From Caballeronia catudaia (lineage in GTDB: Bacteria; Pseudomonadota; Gammaproteobacteria; Burkholderiales; Burkholderiaceae), in contig NZ_FCOF02000033.1 in the NCBI RefSeq assembly GCF_001544755.2, positions 1 through 64,000 on the forward strand: a stretch of 64,000 nt of DNA. Direction: 5' to 3'. How positions within the stretch are numbered: position 1 is the stretch's first letter; every line of letters begins with the position of its first letter. Made by a program: the position numbers and the translations under genes. The notes under the pieces are model-generated. The model searched no databases, was not told the origin of the DNA, and was given only the letters and a program-made list of their open reading frames with translations. Positions 8,231-18,632 of the stretch are shown here, one piece after another.

Positions 8231-8800
8231 TCAATAGCCAATGGTCAGCGGCTCGGGATGATGCGCCGTCAACGCATAGTTCGTCTCGGCCGTGAATGCC
8301 GGCACGGGCGCGGTCGAAGGCGGCACGTGACCGATAAACGGAGGCGGCGTGCAATGCGTGCCATCGGACACGGCGACGATCCGGACTCCCGACGAAACGG
8401 TATCGCCGGCGATCAATAGCGTGACGTCGGCGCCGCTCCTCATCGCGATGGACGGCCGCGGTCCGTTCCCCGGCGGAATGATCGGCGAGCCGCTGCAGTC
8501 GGCGGTCGGGTAGCTGAACGGCCCGAACGTCGACCATTGGAATCTCGACGAATCGGCGTCGTTGGGATCGATCCGCAGCCATGTCACGGCGGCGAACACG
8601 ATCGCGCCGTTTATGGCGAGGTACACGCCGTCAGCGCCGTGATATGACGCCAGGCGTCCGACGAGCTCGCCGTTCGCATCGAACACCTTGAGGACGCGCG
8701 GATCGTCGTGTCGCCGCCGGCCCTGCGCGTCGTCGGCATCGGCATGAAGCGACAGGGCGCTCAGGAACAGGCAGACCACGAGGAGGAGCAAGCGACGCAT
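8231..8800 (-). CDS. tandem secreted protein, family member 1
   Basis: The 189-residue product is the first gene of the tandem set. ATG 8800 (MRRLLLLVVCLFLSALSLHADA, a signal peptide) has GGAG six bases upstream; ATG 8812 is a possible in-frame alternative. A charged linker (QGRRRHDD) leads into the shared core: VFDANGELVGRL, ADGVYLAINGAIVFAAV, FQWSTF, TADCSGSPIIPPGNG, RSGADVTLLIAGD, a second cysteine in THCTPPP, and YALTAHHPEPLTIGY at the end. No catalytic motif is visible. The mature protein is probably periplasmic or secreted. Confidence 0.78.
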   Translation of the reverse strand: MRRLLLLVVCLFLSALSLHADADDAQGRRRHDDPRVLKVFDANGELVGRLASYHGADGVYLAINGAIVFAAVTWLRIDPNDADSSRFQWSTFGPFSYPTADCSGSPIIPPGNGPRPSIAMRSGADVTLLIAGDTVSSGVRIVAVSDGTHCTPPPFIGHVPPSTAPVPAFTAETNYALTAHHPEPLTIGY

Positions 8801-8966
8801 GAGCGTCTCCATCGACCGACAGCGTCCGCGCAGGCTTGCGGCTCGAATCTGTCTGCCCAATGAGGATAGATTCGCAATGCCTGCATTTCAAGCGCCGCGC
8901 GCGCGCCATGCATCGCCCGCAAACGTTTTTTATGGTGATTTAGCGCGCTTCCAACCTGATCGCGAT

Positions 8967-9056
8967 ATCAGCACGTGGATACACGACCTTCCGATCTGGC
9001 AAATGACACTCGTCGTGTTCGCCGCCACTTGTCTCGTCGGGAGTGATGCCCGAGGA
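8967..9056 (+). pseudogene. possible N-terminal remnant of a DUF4239-like membrane protein
   Basis: One frame reads ISTWIHDLPIWQMTLVVFAA followed by TCLVGSDARG. This resembles the first helix of DUF4239 membrane proteins, a family that also has an intact member at 49756-50526. No start codon lies at the expected point and the frame leaves the similarity after about 25 residues. I regard it as a short decayed remnant; chance cannot be excluded. Confidence 0.3.
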
Positions 9057-9085
9057 CCATTGACGGCACGCCCGTCAACGCCCTG

Positions 9086-9730
9086 TCACGCTGTCTCTTC
9101 GATGATCTTCCGTATCGCCTCTTCGAATGCTTCGTGAGGCTGGCCGCCGCTCACGAGATACTTCTGGTCGAAGATGATCGCGGGCACGGACTGAATACCG
9201 AGCTGCTGGACCTCGCGCTCTTCCGAGCGGACTTCGTCGGCGTACAGGCCGCTTTGCAGCACGTCGCGCGCGCGCTCGCCATCGAGTCCGGCGCTTTTTG
9301 CCGCTTCGATCAGGACATCCGCATGGCTTACGTCCTTGCCTTCCCCGTGATAGGCGCGCAGCAGCGCGAGCTTGAGCGGCAACTGCCTGCCTTCGAGGCG
9401 CGCCCAATGCAGCAGCCTATGCGCGTCGAACGTGTTGTAGACCCAGTTGCGTTCGCCGAACGTGAAGCCTTCGCGTGCGCCGCGCTCGCGAATGGTGGCC
9501 TGCGTTTCGCTGATCTGCTCGGGCGTGCGGCCGTATTTGCGCCCGAGATAGTCGACGATGCGCTCGCCTTCCGGTTGCATGTCCGGATTCAGCTCGAAGG
9601 GATGCAGCGTGATTTGGGCATCGACGGCATCGCCGAGGCGCTCCAGCGCGCGTTGCAGGGAAGCGAGGCCCACGGCGCACCACGGGCAGGCGATGTCGGA
9701 AACGAAGTCGATTTGAAGAGCGCGGGACAT
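9086..9730 (-). CDS. DsbA-family oxidoreductase, FrnE-like
   Basis: The 214-residue protein lacks a signal peptide and carries a thioredoxin-fold active site CPWC at residues 15-18 (DFVSDIACPWCAVG). It also has an inserted helical domain and the conserved cis-proline segment GIQSVPAIIFDQKYLVSGGQ near the C terminus. This is the FrnE / 2-hydroxychromene-2-carboxylate isomerase-like branch of DsbA proteins, cytoplasmic thiol oxidoreductases linked to oxidative stress in other bacteria. The start gives the family's usual MSRALQIDFVSD opening. Confidence 0.9.
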   Translation of the reverse strand: MSRALQIDFVSDIACPWCAVGLASLQRALERLGDAVDAQITLHPFELNPDMQPEGERIVDYLGRKYGRTPEQISETQATIRERGAREGFTFGERNWVYNTFDAHRLLHWARLEGRQLPLKLALLRAYHGEGKDVSHADVLIEAAKSAGLDGERARDVLQSGLYADEVRSEEREVQQLGIQSVPAIIFDQKYLVSGGQPHEAFEEAIRKIIEETA

Positions 9731-9853
9731 GAGATTGCCGAAGAGTCGAAACGAACCGCCAAGCGTAGCGCCATTTCCTCCGGCCTGCAGCATTCGGCCG
9801 TGTCGATTTTCGTGCCACTCGATCGTCGTGGTTGAAACGAACCGGAGAACATC

Positions 9854-10474
9854 ATGCGCAAGCTCATCGTTTCGGCTTTCATCAGTCTGGATGGCGTCAT
9901 CCAGGCTCCCGGCGGCCCCGAGGAAGATCGCAGCGGAGACTTCGGCCTCGGCGGGTGGATCGTTCCCTATGCGGACGAAGCCATCGCGCAACACGTGCAG
10001 GACCTGCTTTCGCAGCCGTTCGAATTGCTGCTCGGGCGTCGAACGTATGACATCTTCGCGTCGTATTGGCCGCACGTGCCGGCCGATTCCGGCAGTAGCG
10101 CCATCGCCGAACCGTTCAACCGCGTAGCCAAGCACGTGGCGACGCATCGGCCCGACGACCTCGGCTGGCGCAACAGTCATGCGCTCGACGAGGGCAATCT
10201 CACCGACGCAATACACGCGCTGAAGCAGCACGGCGGCGCGAATCTGGTGACGTTCGGAAGCGGCGACCTGGTGCGCCAATTGCTTGCGGCCGGCCTCGTG
10301 GATGACCTTCGCCTCCTGATTTACCCTGTGATGCTCGGGCGCGGCAAGCGCTTGTTCGGCGACGACGCGCTCGCGTCCGCCTTCACGCTCGAACGCTCGA
10401 TCGACACGCCCGGCGGCGTGCTGATCACCCGCTACGTGCGCGACGGCGAAGTACGCACGGGTAAGTTCGAATGA
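9854..10474 (+). CDS. dihydrofolate reductase-like / RibD C-terminal domain protein
   Basis: The 206-residue protein begins MRKLIVSAFISLDGVIQAPGGPEED, typical of the RibD-C/DHFR-like family. It keeps LLLGRRTYDIFASYWP and the nucleotide-binding GSGDLVRQLLAAGLVDDLRLLIYPVMLGRGKRLF segment. Members are presumed NAD(P)H-dependent reductases, but the substrate is unknown. It is divergent from the FrnE gene across a 123-base spacer that probably holds both promoters. Confidence 0.88.
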   Translation: MRKLIVSAFISLDGVIQAPGGPEEDRSGDFGLGGWIVPYADEAIAQHVQDLLSQPFELLLGRRTYDIFASYWPHVPADSGSSAIAEPFNRVAKHVATHRPDDLGWRNSHALDEGNLTDAIHALKQHGGANLVTFGSGDLVRQLLAAGLVDDLRLLIYPVMLGRGKRLFGDDALASAFTLERSIDTPGGVLITRYVRDGEVRTGKFE

Positions 10475-10632
10475 GCCCGGTCAGCACGTCAGCCCTCGCC
10501 CGGCACGCGCCGGTTTCGGCTTTCGATGACGGCGCGCGTCGTCGATGTAGCGCCGGGGCCCGGCGCGACCGAACGCGTGTTCAACGCTGCGTGCCAGCAA
10601 GCCGACTAGCTACGCGCGGCATGCATATGGAT

Positions 10633-11037
10633 TCAAGACGGTCCAATGCTTCCGGCTCCTTGCGTCAGCCTGCGATTCGTTGCGATCGTCGTCGCGATGA
10701 AGCCGCTCATGATCCGCAGCAGTTGCAGATCGAGATCGGTGAAGTGCGGCCTTCGTTGCGGCCCGCAAACCTGCACGAGGGCGATCACCTCGCCGTTCAG
10801 CGAAAGGACCGAAAACATCCTGTCGCGAGCCGCAGTGTATTCGACGATCGCGCCATTCGATGACGTATGAATCTCTCCGAAAGCGGCGACGGGCGTGCAC
10901 GACAGGTTCTCATCATCGACGGGAGCGTGCACGATGCATCGCTGCGCGCCGAGCACCGCGGCCAGGATCGAACCGAGTTCTTCCGGCGCGCACGTCGCGA
11001 GGTTTTGCGCTGCATATTGGCGGTCTGAACATTTCAT
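10633..11037 (-). CDS. small GAF-domain-like protein
   Basis: The 134-residue protein reads like a single GAF sensor domain. An N-terminal helix (ELGSILAAVLGAQRCIVHAP) is followed by strands around RMFSVLSLNGEVIALVQVCGP and the closing helix FTDLDLQLLRIMSGFIATTIATNRRL that is typical of GAF ends. No output domain is attached, so it may be a free-standing sensor or a remnant. It has no operon partner. Confidence 0.65.
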   Translation of the reverse strand: MKCSDRQYAAQNLATCAPEELGSILAAVLGAQRCIVHAPVDDENLSCTPVAAFGEIHTSSNGAIVEYTAARDRMFSVLSLNGEVIALVQVCGPQRRPHFTDLDLQLLRIMSGFIATTIATNRRLTQGAGSIGPS

Positions 11038-11225
11038 GGCCCTGCTCCCGGCGCATCGTGAATGACGTCAGCTTGCACGGACATTCTTAGGATCGAGTGA
11101 GCGTTTCACGGCGCCGTGCGTCTGTCGCTTCACGGTCCCAAAGGCGAGTTGCGCAGTTTTACGCCGTTTCCCTGGCAAATCCCCTCCGCCCGCACTACAA
11201 CATTCAGACATACCGAAGACGAACG
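11038..11225. other. spacer before a decayed gene and glgP
   Basis: This is the first part of a 487-base region between the GAF gene and glgP. I see no gene in it; the remnant at 11226-11422 is listed separately. Confidence 0.4.
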
Positions 11226-11422
11226 ATGAGCCGCCCCGGCATCGCGCATGCGGCGCTCGTCCTGACCGCCGCATGCGCGTTCGCGGAAGACCCCGCCCCC
11301 GGCTGGCCGGCCAGCTCTTTTCCGGATTCGGCAACGACGGCGTGGTCGATCTCTAAAAACTGAACAATGGCGCTGGCGCCGAAGTGACCGCGGACTTCGC
11401 GCATCGCCTCACGGTTCTGTCA
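11226..11422 (+). pseudogene. decayed secreted protein with a delta-60-repeat-like segment
   Basis: ATG 11226 opens a signal-peptide-like sequence (MSRPGIAHAALVLTAACAFAED). In another frame the following bases read FSGFGNDGVVDL, a TAA stop, then KLNNGAGAEVTADFAHRL. The FGNDGVVDL pattern is what delta-60 repeat (beta-propeller-like) secreted proteins show at their first repeat. A frameshift plus an in-frame stop, and no further repeats, indicate a remnant. The identification rests on one short motif. Confidence 0.4.
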
Positions 11423-11524
11423 ACCGCCCGACACACAACGGGACCATCGTTGTGAGCCGCGCCGCCGCAGGCGAAAAGCGCGGTTCGACATCTTCGGCAC
11501 ACTTACGACGACGAGGGAGGACTC

Positions 11525-14020
<2,496 letters not shown>

Positions 14021-14066
14021 GGTCGAGTGCGCGCGGAGCTTTTGCTTCGCCGAAAGGAGGCTGAAC

Positions 14067-14378
14067 ATGAAGAACACACTCAAGCCTTTGCCGATGATCT
14101 CCGCGCTGGCAGTCTCGCTGCTGGCCGCCTGCGCCGCAGGCGGCATGCAGCAAGGCGCGACGCATCTGAGCGCCACGCAATGCCGCGATCTCACCGCGCT
14201 CAGAAACCAGGCCCCGATGACGCGCGAGCGCAACCTGAGCGAACTGGCGGCGCTGGAGAAGGCCGGATACGACCCGTCGAGGTTCTATGATCCGTACTAT
14301 CCGGAGGATCTGCACGCGGCGCAGCGCCAGGTCGATCAGTGGTATCGAACCGATTGCCAACCGGGGCGCGTCGATTGA
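14067..14378 (+). CDS. DUF4148-like lipoprotein
   Basis: The 103-residue product has a lipoprotein signal (SALAVSLLAACAAGG, lipobox LAAC) and a core ERNLSELAALEKAGYDPSRFYDPYYPEDLHAAQRQV resembling the DUF4148 pattern also seen at 3160-3462. An AAAGGAGG site lies 5-6 bases before the ATG. It starts 46 bases after glgP and could be read from the same transcript. The function is unknown. Confidence 0.78.
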   Translation: MKNTLKPLPMISALAVSLLAACAAGGMQQGATHLSATQCRDLTALRNQAPMTRERNLSELAALEKAGYDPSRFYDPYYPEDLHAAQRQVDQWYRTDCQPGRVD

Positions 14379-14493
14379 TTGTTGGCATGTCTAAGTATTT
14401 CGGAGTGCAATTCGAAGGCGCGATGCGCGAGAGACGGTTAGTTGCATCGCATGTTAGGGCGACGCACGCCCTATCGCGCCGCGAGATCCGAAA

Positions 14494-15219
14494 CTATTTT
14501 CCGCCCAGCGCCTCCTGATGCGCCTTGGCGAAATCCGCCATGCTGTCGAAGCGAAAATCGATCTTCGGCTGCGAACCCGGGTCCATCGTCGCGCCGAAGC
14601 CGGTCTGGGAATGACGGCGATAAATCCAGCACGACGCAAGGCCGAATCCATTGGCGGGCTTGTGATCGTGGAAAAGACTTTCGGCCGTATGCAGGATCGT
14701 CTCTTTGCGGATGCCGCGTTCGCCCAGCTTTTCCAGCATGTATTCGAAGTTGCGCGGCGAAGGCTTGTACGATCCGATATCTTGGGCCGTCATGATCGCG
14801 TCGAATTCGACCTGTAGCTTCGCGTTGCTATAGTTAAAGCTCTCGTTGTCGACGTTCGACAGAATCACGAGCTTGTAGTGCTGCTTCAGATAGCGCAGCG
14901 CGTCGGCCGAATCTGCAAACGCCGGCCAGTCGCGAATGGAACGGCCATATGCGACGCACTCGTCGTGCGTATATGAAACGCCCCACTCTTCGGCGAGACG
15001 CTTGTACACGATAGCCAGCAACGCCTGATAACGTTTGCCCGGCGTATATCTTTGCTGCGACGACTCGTGCCGCGCATGAGCTTCCAGAACCTGATCGCGC
15101 GTCAACGCGGGCTTCACGCGATCCAGCAACGCACGCAGCCCTTCGAAAATCCCCGTTTCCCAGTCGATCAACGTGCCGTAGCAGTCGAAGGTCAGCGTGT
15201 CGAAGTCGGTCAGTTTCAC
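14494..15219 (-). CDS. haloacid dehalogenase-like hydrolase, type II
   Basis: The 241-residue HAD protein has motif I FDCYGTLIDWETG (nucleophile Asp12), motif II ILSNVDN, the motif III lysine in IGSYKPSPRNF and acidic residues near HDHKPANGFGLA. The order and the spacing of the cap domain fit L-2-haloacid dehalogenase-like proteins. Annotation transfer from this family is often loose, so the true substrate may be another small organic acid or phosphate ester. It stands alone between glgP and the DyP operon. Confidence 0.87.
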   Translation of the reverse strand: MKLTDFDTLTFDCYGTLIDWETGIFEGLRALLDRVKPALTRDQVLEAHARHESSQQRYTPGKRYQALLAIVYKRLAEEWGVSYTHDECVAYGRSIRDWPAFADSADALRYLKQHYKLVILSNVDNESFNYSNAKLQVEFDAIMTAQDIGSYKPSPRNFEYMLEKLGERGIRKETILHTAESLFHDHKPANGFGLASCWIYRRHSQTGFGATMDPGSQPKIDFRFDSMADFAKAHQEALGGK

Positions 15220-15371
15220 AGTCGCTCCTGTCAGTCCATATCAATGAAAGAGAATCACGGCGATGTTACATAGCCGTGCGTTTTCGGGTATTGATCACAT
15301 CGAGTTGGTGTATCGTCGCTTCACCGCTTCAGGTTATTCGATCAACCGCTTCACGTCATCGAACTCTTCAG

Positions 15372-16343
15372 ATGCCCGACACCTTACCCGAACCACAAGC
15401 CGTCTGTAACCCGATCTCCCGCAGCGCGATCTTCATGGTCGCCACCGTGGCGCGCGGGGAAGATAAAGCCGATATCGTGCGTTCATGGTGCGGCGATATC
15501 GCAGCGCTGGTGCGCGCGGTCGGCACGCGCGCGCCGACCGCGAACCTCTCCTGCGTATGCGGCTTCGGCTCCGATGCGTGGGACCAGCTGTTCGGCGCGC
15601 CGCGTCCGTCGTCACTGCATCCGTTTCGCGAATTCGGCTCGGGCGATCGGCGCGCGATCGCGACGCCGGGCGATATCCTCATGCATATCCGCGCGGATCA
15701 TATGGATCTGTGCTTCGAACTCGCGTCGCACATGCTCGACAAACTCGGCGATGCGGTCACGGTCGTCGACGAAGTGCACGGCTTTCGATACTTCGATCTG
15801 CGCGATATGGTCGGCTTCGTCGACGGCACCGAAAACCCGACGGGCAAGCGCGCCGCGACTTACACGATCATCGGTGACGATGACCCGGAGTTCAGCGGCG
15901 GCAGCTATGTGATCGTGCAGAAGTATTTTCATAACCTCGATGCATGGAACGGCCTGACGGTCGAGCAGCAGGAGCTGATTATCGGCCGCGAAAAGCTATC
16001 CGATGTCGAGCTCGACGATTCGATCAAGCCTTCGTGTTCGCATAGCTCGCTCACGACGATCGAAGAGAACGGCGAGGAAGTGAAGATCCTGCGGCATAAC
16101 ATGGCCTTCGGCCGTCCGGGCGCGAAGGAGTTCGGCACGTATTTCATCGGCTATGCGCGCACGCCGAAACCAATCGAGCAGATGCTGGAGAATATGTTCG
16201 TCGGAAGGCCGCCGGGCAATTACGACCGCCTGCTCGATTACAGCCGCGCAGTGACGGGCGGCCTCTTCTTCGTGCCGTCCAGTGATCTGCTCGATGCGCT
16301 TCCCGACCGAAAGCCCGCAAACCGCGTCATCTTCCGTCGATGA
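15372..16343 (+). CDS. DyP-type heme peroxidase, encapsulin cargo candidate
   Basis: The 323-residue frame is a dye-decolorizing peroxidase of the P/B type that uses H2O2 to oxidise organic substrates. It shows the distal GXXDG motif GFVDGTENP (Asp151), the proximal heme histidine in SHSSLT (His224), and Arg241 in ILRHNMAFG. ATG 15372 gives MPDTLPEPQA, the normal start; the frame extends further upstream without support. The annotated end RKPANRVIFRR is unlike family tails. The +1 frame from 16306 instead encodes a Ser/Glu-rich linker and an encapsulin cargo-loading peptide, listed separately. The gene is followed directly by the encapsulin gene. Confidence 0.93.
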   Translation: MPDTLPEPQAVCNPISRSAIFMVATVARGEDKADIVRSWCGDIAALVRAVGTRAPTANLSCVCGFGSDAWDQLFGAPRPSSLHPFREFGSGDRRAIATPGDILMHIRADHMDLCFELASHMLDKLGDAVTVVDEVHGFRYFDLRDMVGFVDGTENPTGKRAATYTIIGDDDPEFSGGSYVIVQKYFHNLDAWNGLTVEQQELIIGREKLSDVELDDSIKPSCSHSSLTTIEENGEEVKILRHNMAFGRPGAKEFGTYFIGYARTPKPIEQMLENMFVGRPPGNYDRLLDYSRAVTGGLFFVPSSDLLDALPDRKPANRVIFRR

Positions 16344-16416
16344 AAGCAGCAAGGAAGATAACCGCGAAGGCACGTTGAACATTGGCTCACTCAAAGGAAT
16401 GCCACAAGATGAATAA
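16306..16416 (+). other. out-of-frame encapsulin cargo-loading extension of the DyP gene
   Basis: In the +1 frame relative to DyP, the bases from 16306 read TESPQTASSSVDESSKEDNR, then EGTLNIGSLKGMPQDE and a TAA at 16414-16416. GTLNIGSLKG is the classic cargo-loading peptide that docks DyP peroxidases to the inner wall of encapsulin shells. The DyP frame stops at 16343, about 25 bases before it. The TAA overlaps the encapsulin ATG (16409), as expected for an original coupled junction. Joining the frames at CTT-CCC-G (16300-16306) would give a 347-residue tagged peroxidase. A one-base insertion in the gene or read, or programmed +1 slippage on CCC, would explain it. Confidence 0.85.
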
Positions 16417-17212
16417 CCTGCATCGAGAGCTCGCACCGATATCGGGCGCCGCGTGGGCGCAGATCGAAGCCGAAGTCGCGCGCACGTTCAAGCGTGCCGT
16501 CGCGGGGCGCCGCGTCGTCGACGTGAAGAATCCCGGCGGCGTCGCACTGTCCGGCATCGGCACGGGGCATCAGACGAACATCGCATCGCCGACGAAAGGT
16601 GTTTCGGCGAAGCTGTATGACGTGAGGCAGCTCGTGCAACTGACCGTGCCGTTCACGCTGCAGCGCGAGGCTATCGACAGCGTGGAGCGCGGTTCGAACG
16701 ACGGCGACTGGCAACCCGCCAAGGCCGCCGCGAACGGACTCGCGCTCGCCGAAGACAGCGCGATCTTCGATGGCTTCGCGGCCGCCGGCATCGTCGGTAT
16801 CCGGCCAGGCAGCTCGAATGCCGCGACGTATCTGCCCGCGGATGTCGCCGACTATCCCACCGCCATCAGTCAGGCGCTGGAGAAGCTGAGGCTCGCCGGC
16901 GTGGACGGCCCCTACTCCGTGCTGCTCGGCGCGGATGCCTATACCGCGCTCGCCGAAGCAAGCGATCAAGGTTATCCCGTCATTCAGCACATCGAGCGCA
17001 TCGTGAGCGGTGAACTCGTATGGGCGCCGGCGCTCGCAGGAGGCTGCGTGCTCTCGACGCGCGGCGGCGATTACGAGCTGCATATCGGACAGGATTTATC
17101 GATCGGCTACACGAGTCATACCGATACGGCCGTGCAGCTCTACCTGCGCGAAACGCTCACGTTCCTGATGCTGACGAGCGAGGCATCCGTTTCCATCGCG
17201 GTCGGGGAATAG
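16409..17212 (+). CDS. family 1 encapsulin shell protein
   Basis: The 267-residue protein matches the encapsulin / linocin M18 family, HK97-fold proteins that self-assemble into nanocompartments around tagged cargo. It begins MNNLHRELAPISGAAWAQIE and carries family segments RVVDVKNPGGVALSGIGTG, DSAIFDGF, and the C-terminal LSIGYTSHTDTAVQLYLRETLTFLML. The start at 16409 was preferred over a longer frame from 16382 because it matches the family and has AAAGGA upstream. That AAAGGA lies inside the cargo-peptide codons of the preceding frame, so translation of the two genes was probably coupled. Confidence 0.95.
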   Translation: MNNLHRELAPISGAAWAQIEAEVARTFKRAVAGRRVVDVKNPGGVALSGIGTGHQTNIASPTKGVSAKLYDVRQLVQLTVPFTLQREAIDSVERGSNDGDWQPAKAAANGLALAEDSAIFDGFAAAGIVGIRPGSSNAATYLPADVADYPTAISQALEKLRLAGVDGPYSVLLGADAYTALAEASDQGYPVIQHIERIVSGELVWAPALAGGCVLSTRGGDYELHIGQDLSIGYTSHTDTAVQLYLRETLTFLMLTSEASVSIAVGE

Positions 17213-17249
17213 CAGAGATAGAGACCATTACTTTTCATGGAGCACGAAC

Positions 17250-17630
17250 ATGGCCAGTCCAGAAAGCGGCTTGAGCGACGAGTTCATCGCGAAGCAGCGC
17301 GAGCGCCTTCTCGCGTTGAAGCGCGAACTGCTCGGCATCGAGGAAGGCACGATCGAACGCGAGCGCGGGTTGCAGGAAGAGCGCGGTTCGGAAGCGCACG
17401 AGTATGAGGACGACGCGCAGCGTATGGAGCAAGACATCGCGAATCAGGCGTTGCGCGACGTGAATGATCATCGCATCGGCGATATCGAGCGCGCGTTGCA
17501 GAAGATCGCGGAAGGCACGTATGGTATCTCCGATGAAAGCGGTGCGGTCATACCGGAAGCGCGTCTCGAAGCCATGCCGGAAGCCATTCTCACGGTCGAA
17601 GAGCAAAGCAGGCGCGAAGCGCGGAGGTAA
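17250..17630 (+). CDS. DksA/TraR-like protein lacking zinc cysteines
   Basis: The 126-residue protein has the long helical coiled-coil of TraR/DksA proteins (residues 10-80) with acidic residues at the tip. It then has the family's GTYGIS-ESG--IPEARLEAMPEA segment. In normal members this segment carries CxxC pairs that bind zinc (YGICxxCGxxIPxxRLxAxP...C); here every cysteine position is replaced (GISDESG, LTVEEQ). It follows the encapsulin gene by 37 bases and may be co-transcribed. It probably binds RNA polymerase secondary channel or is a stress protein, but that is inference. Confidence 0.8.
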   Translation: MASPESGLSDEFIAKQRERLLALKRELLGIEEGTIERERGLQEERGSEAHEYEDDAQRMEQDIANQALRDVNDHRIGDIERALQKIAEGTYGISDESGAVIPEARLEAMPEAILTVEEQSRREARR

Positions 17631-17750
17631 TGCGCGGCTACATATTTTCCTCTGACACTCCGTGCCCTATCGTCCAAAGCCCAGCCAAGCACGTTTACTC
17701 CCGACCTGCTACCCTCGCTCGAATCAATCAAGCAACGAGGAGCGTGACGC

Positions 17751-18626
17751 ATGAGCGCATCACCCGAGTACGTGCCGCCGAACGTCTGGACCTGGAGCAA
17801 GGAAAGCGGCGGGCGCTTCGCCAACATCAATCGACCGGTCTCCGGACCGACGCATGAGAAAGCGCTGCCCATCGGTCGTCATCCGCTGCAACTCTATTCG
17901 CTCGCGACGCCGAACGGCGTGAAAGTCACGGTGATGCTCGAAGAACTCCTCGCGCTCGGCCATCGCGGCGCCGAGTACGATGCATGGCTCATTCGCATAG
18001 GCGATGGCGACCAGTTCGGCAGCGGCTTCGTCGAGGCCAATCCGAATTCGAAAATTCCCGCGCTGGTGGATCGCAGCGGCGCGACGCCCGTGCGCGTTTT
18101 TGAATCGGGCGCGATCCTGTTGTATCTCGCGGAGAAGTTCGGCGCGTTCGTGCCGAAGGACCCCGCGAAACGCGCGGAATGCCTGTCGTGGCTCTTCTGG
18201 CAAATGGGCAGCGCGCCGTATCTCGGCGGCGGCTTCGGCCACTTCTACGCGTATGCACCGAGCAAGTTGGAATATCCGATCGACCGCTTCGCGATGGAAG
18301 TGAAGCGTCAACTCGACGTGCTCGACAAGCGCCTCGCGGACAGCGCCTATATCGCCGGCGACGAATACACCATCGCCGACATGGCGATCTTTCCGTGGTA
18401 CGGCGGTCTCGTGAACGGCTGGCTGTACGACGCGGCCGGCTTCCTCTCCGTGCACGAATATCGTCACGTGCGGCGCTGGGCCGAAACCATCGGCGCGCGT
18501 CCCGCCGTTAAGCGCGGCCGCATGGTCAATCGTACTTTCGGCGAGCCGTCCAGCCAGTTGCACGAGCGTCACGACGCGTCCGACTTCGATACGCGCACGC
18601 AGGACAAGCTGTCCGCCGACAAGTAG
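17751..18626 (+). CDS. yghU: glutathione-dependent disulfide-bond oxidoreductase, YghU-like
   Basis: The 291-residue glutathione S-transferase matches YghU. It has an N-terminal extension (PPNVWTWSKESGGRFANINRPVSGPTHEKALP), a thioredoxin fold with TPNGVKVTVMLEELLALG, the NPNSKIPALVDR and FESGAILLYLAEKFG glutathione-binding segments, and an all-helical C-terminal domain containing YTIADMAIFPWYGGL. YghU/Nu-class enzymes bind two glutathiones and reduce disulfides or organic hydroperoxides. Its place beside DyP-encapsulin fits an oxidative stress theme, though it has its own upstream spacer. Confidence 0.93.
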   Translation: MSASPEYVPPNVWTWSKESGGRFANINRPVSGPTHEKALPIGRHPLQLYSLATPNGVKVTVMLEELLALGHRGAEYDAWLIRIGDGDQFGSGFVEANPNSKIPALVDRSGATPVRVFESGAILLYLAEKFGAFVPKDPAKRAECLSWLFWQMGSAPYLGGGFGHFYAYAPSKLEYPIDRFAMEVKRQLDVLDKRLADSAYIAGDEYTIADMAIFPWYGGLVNGWLYDAAGFLSVHEYRHVRRWAETIGARPAVKRGRMVNRTFGEPSSQLHERHDASDFDTRTQDKLSADK

Positions 18627-18632
18627 CGCTTC

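Noticed and set aside
9060-9078. TTGACGG/CCGTCAA hairpin near the FrnE gene end as a terminator
   Set aside because: A 7-bp stem without a T-run in either direction; insufficient evidence for a terminator.
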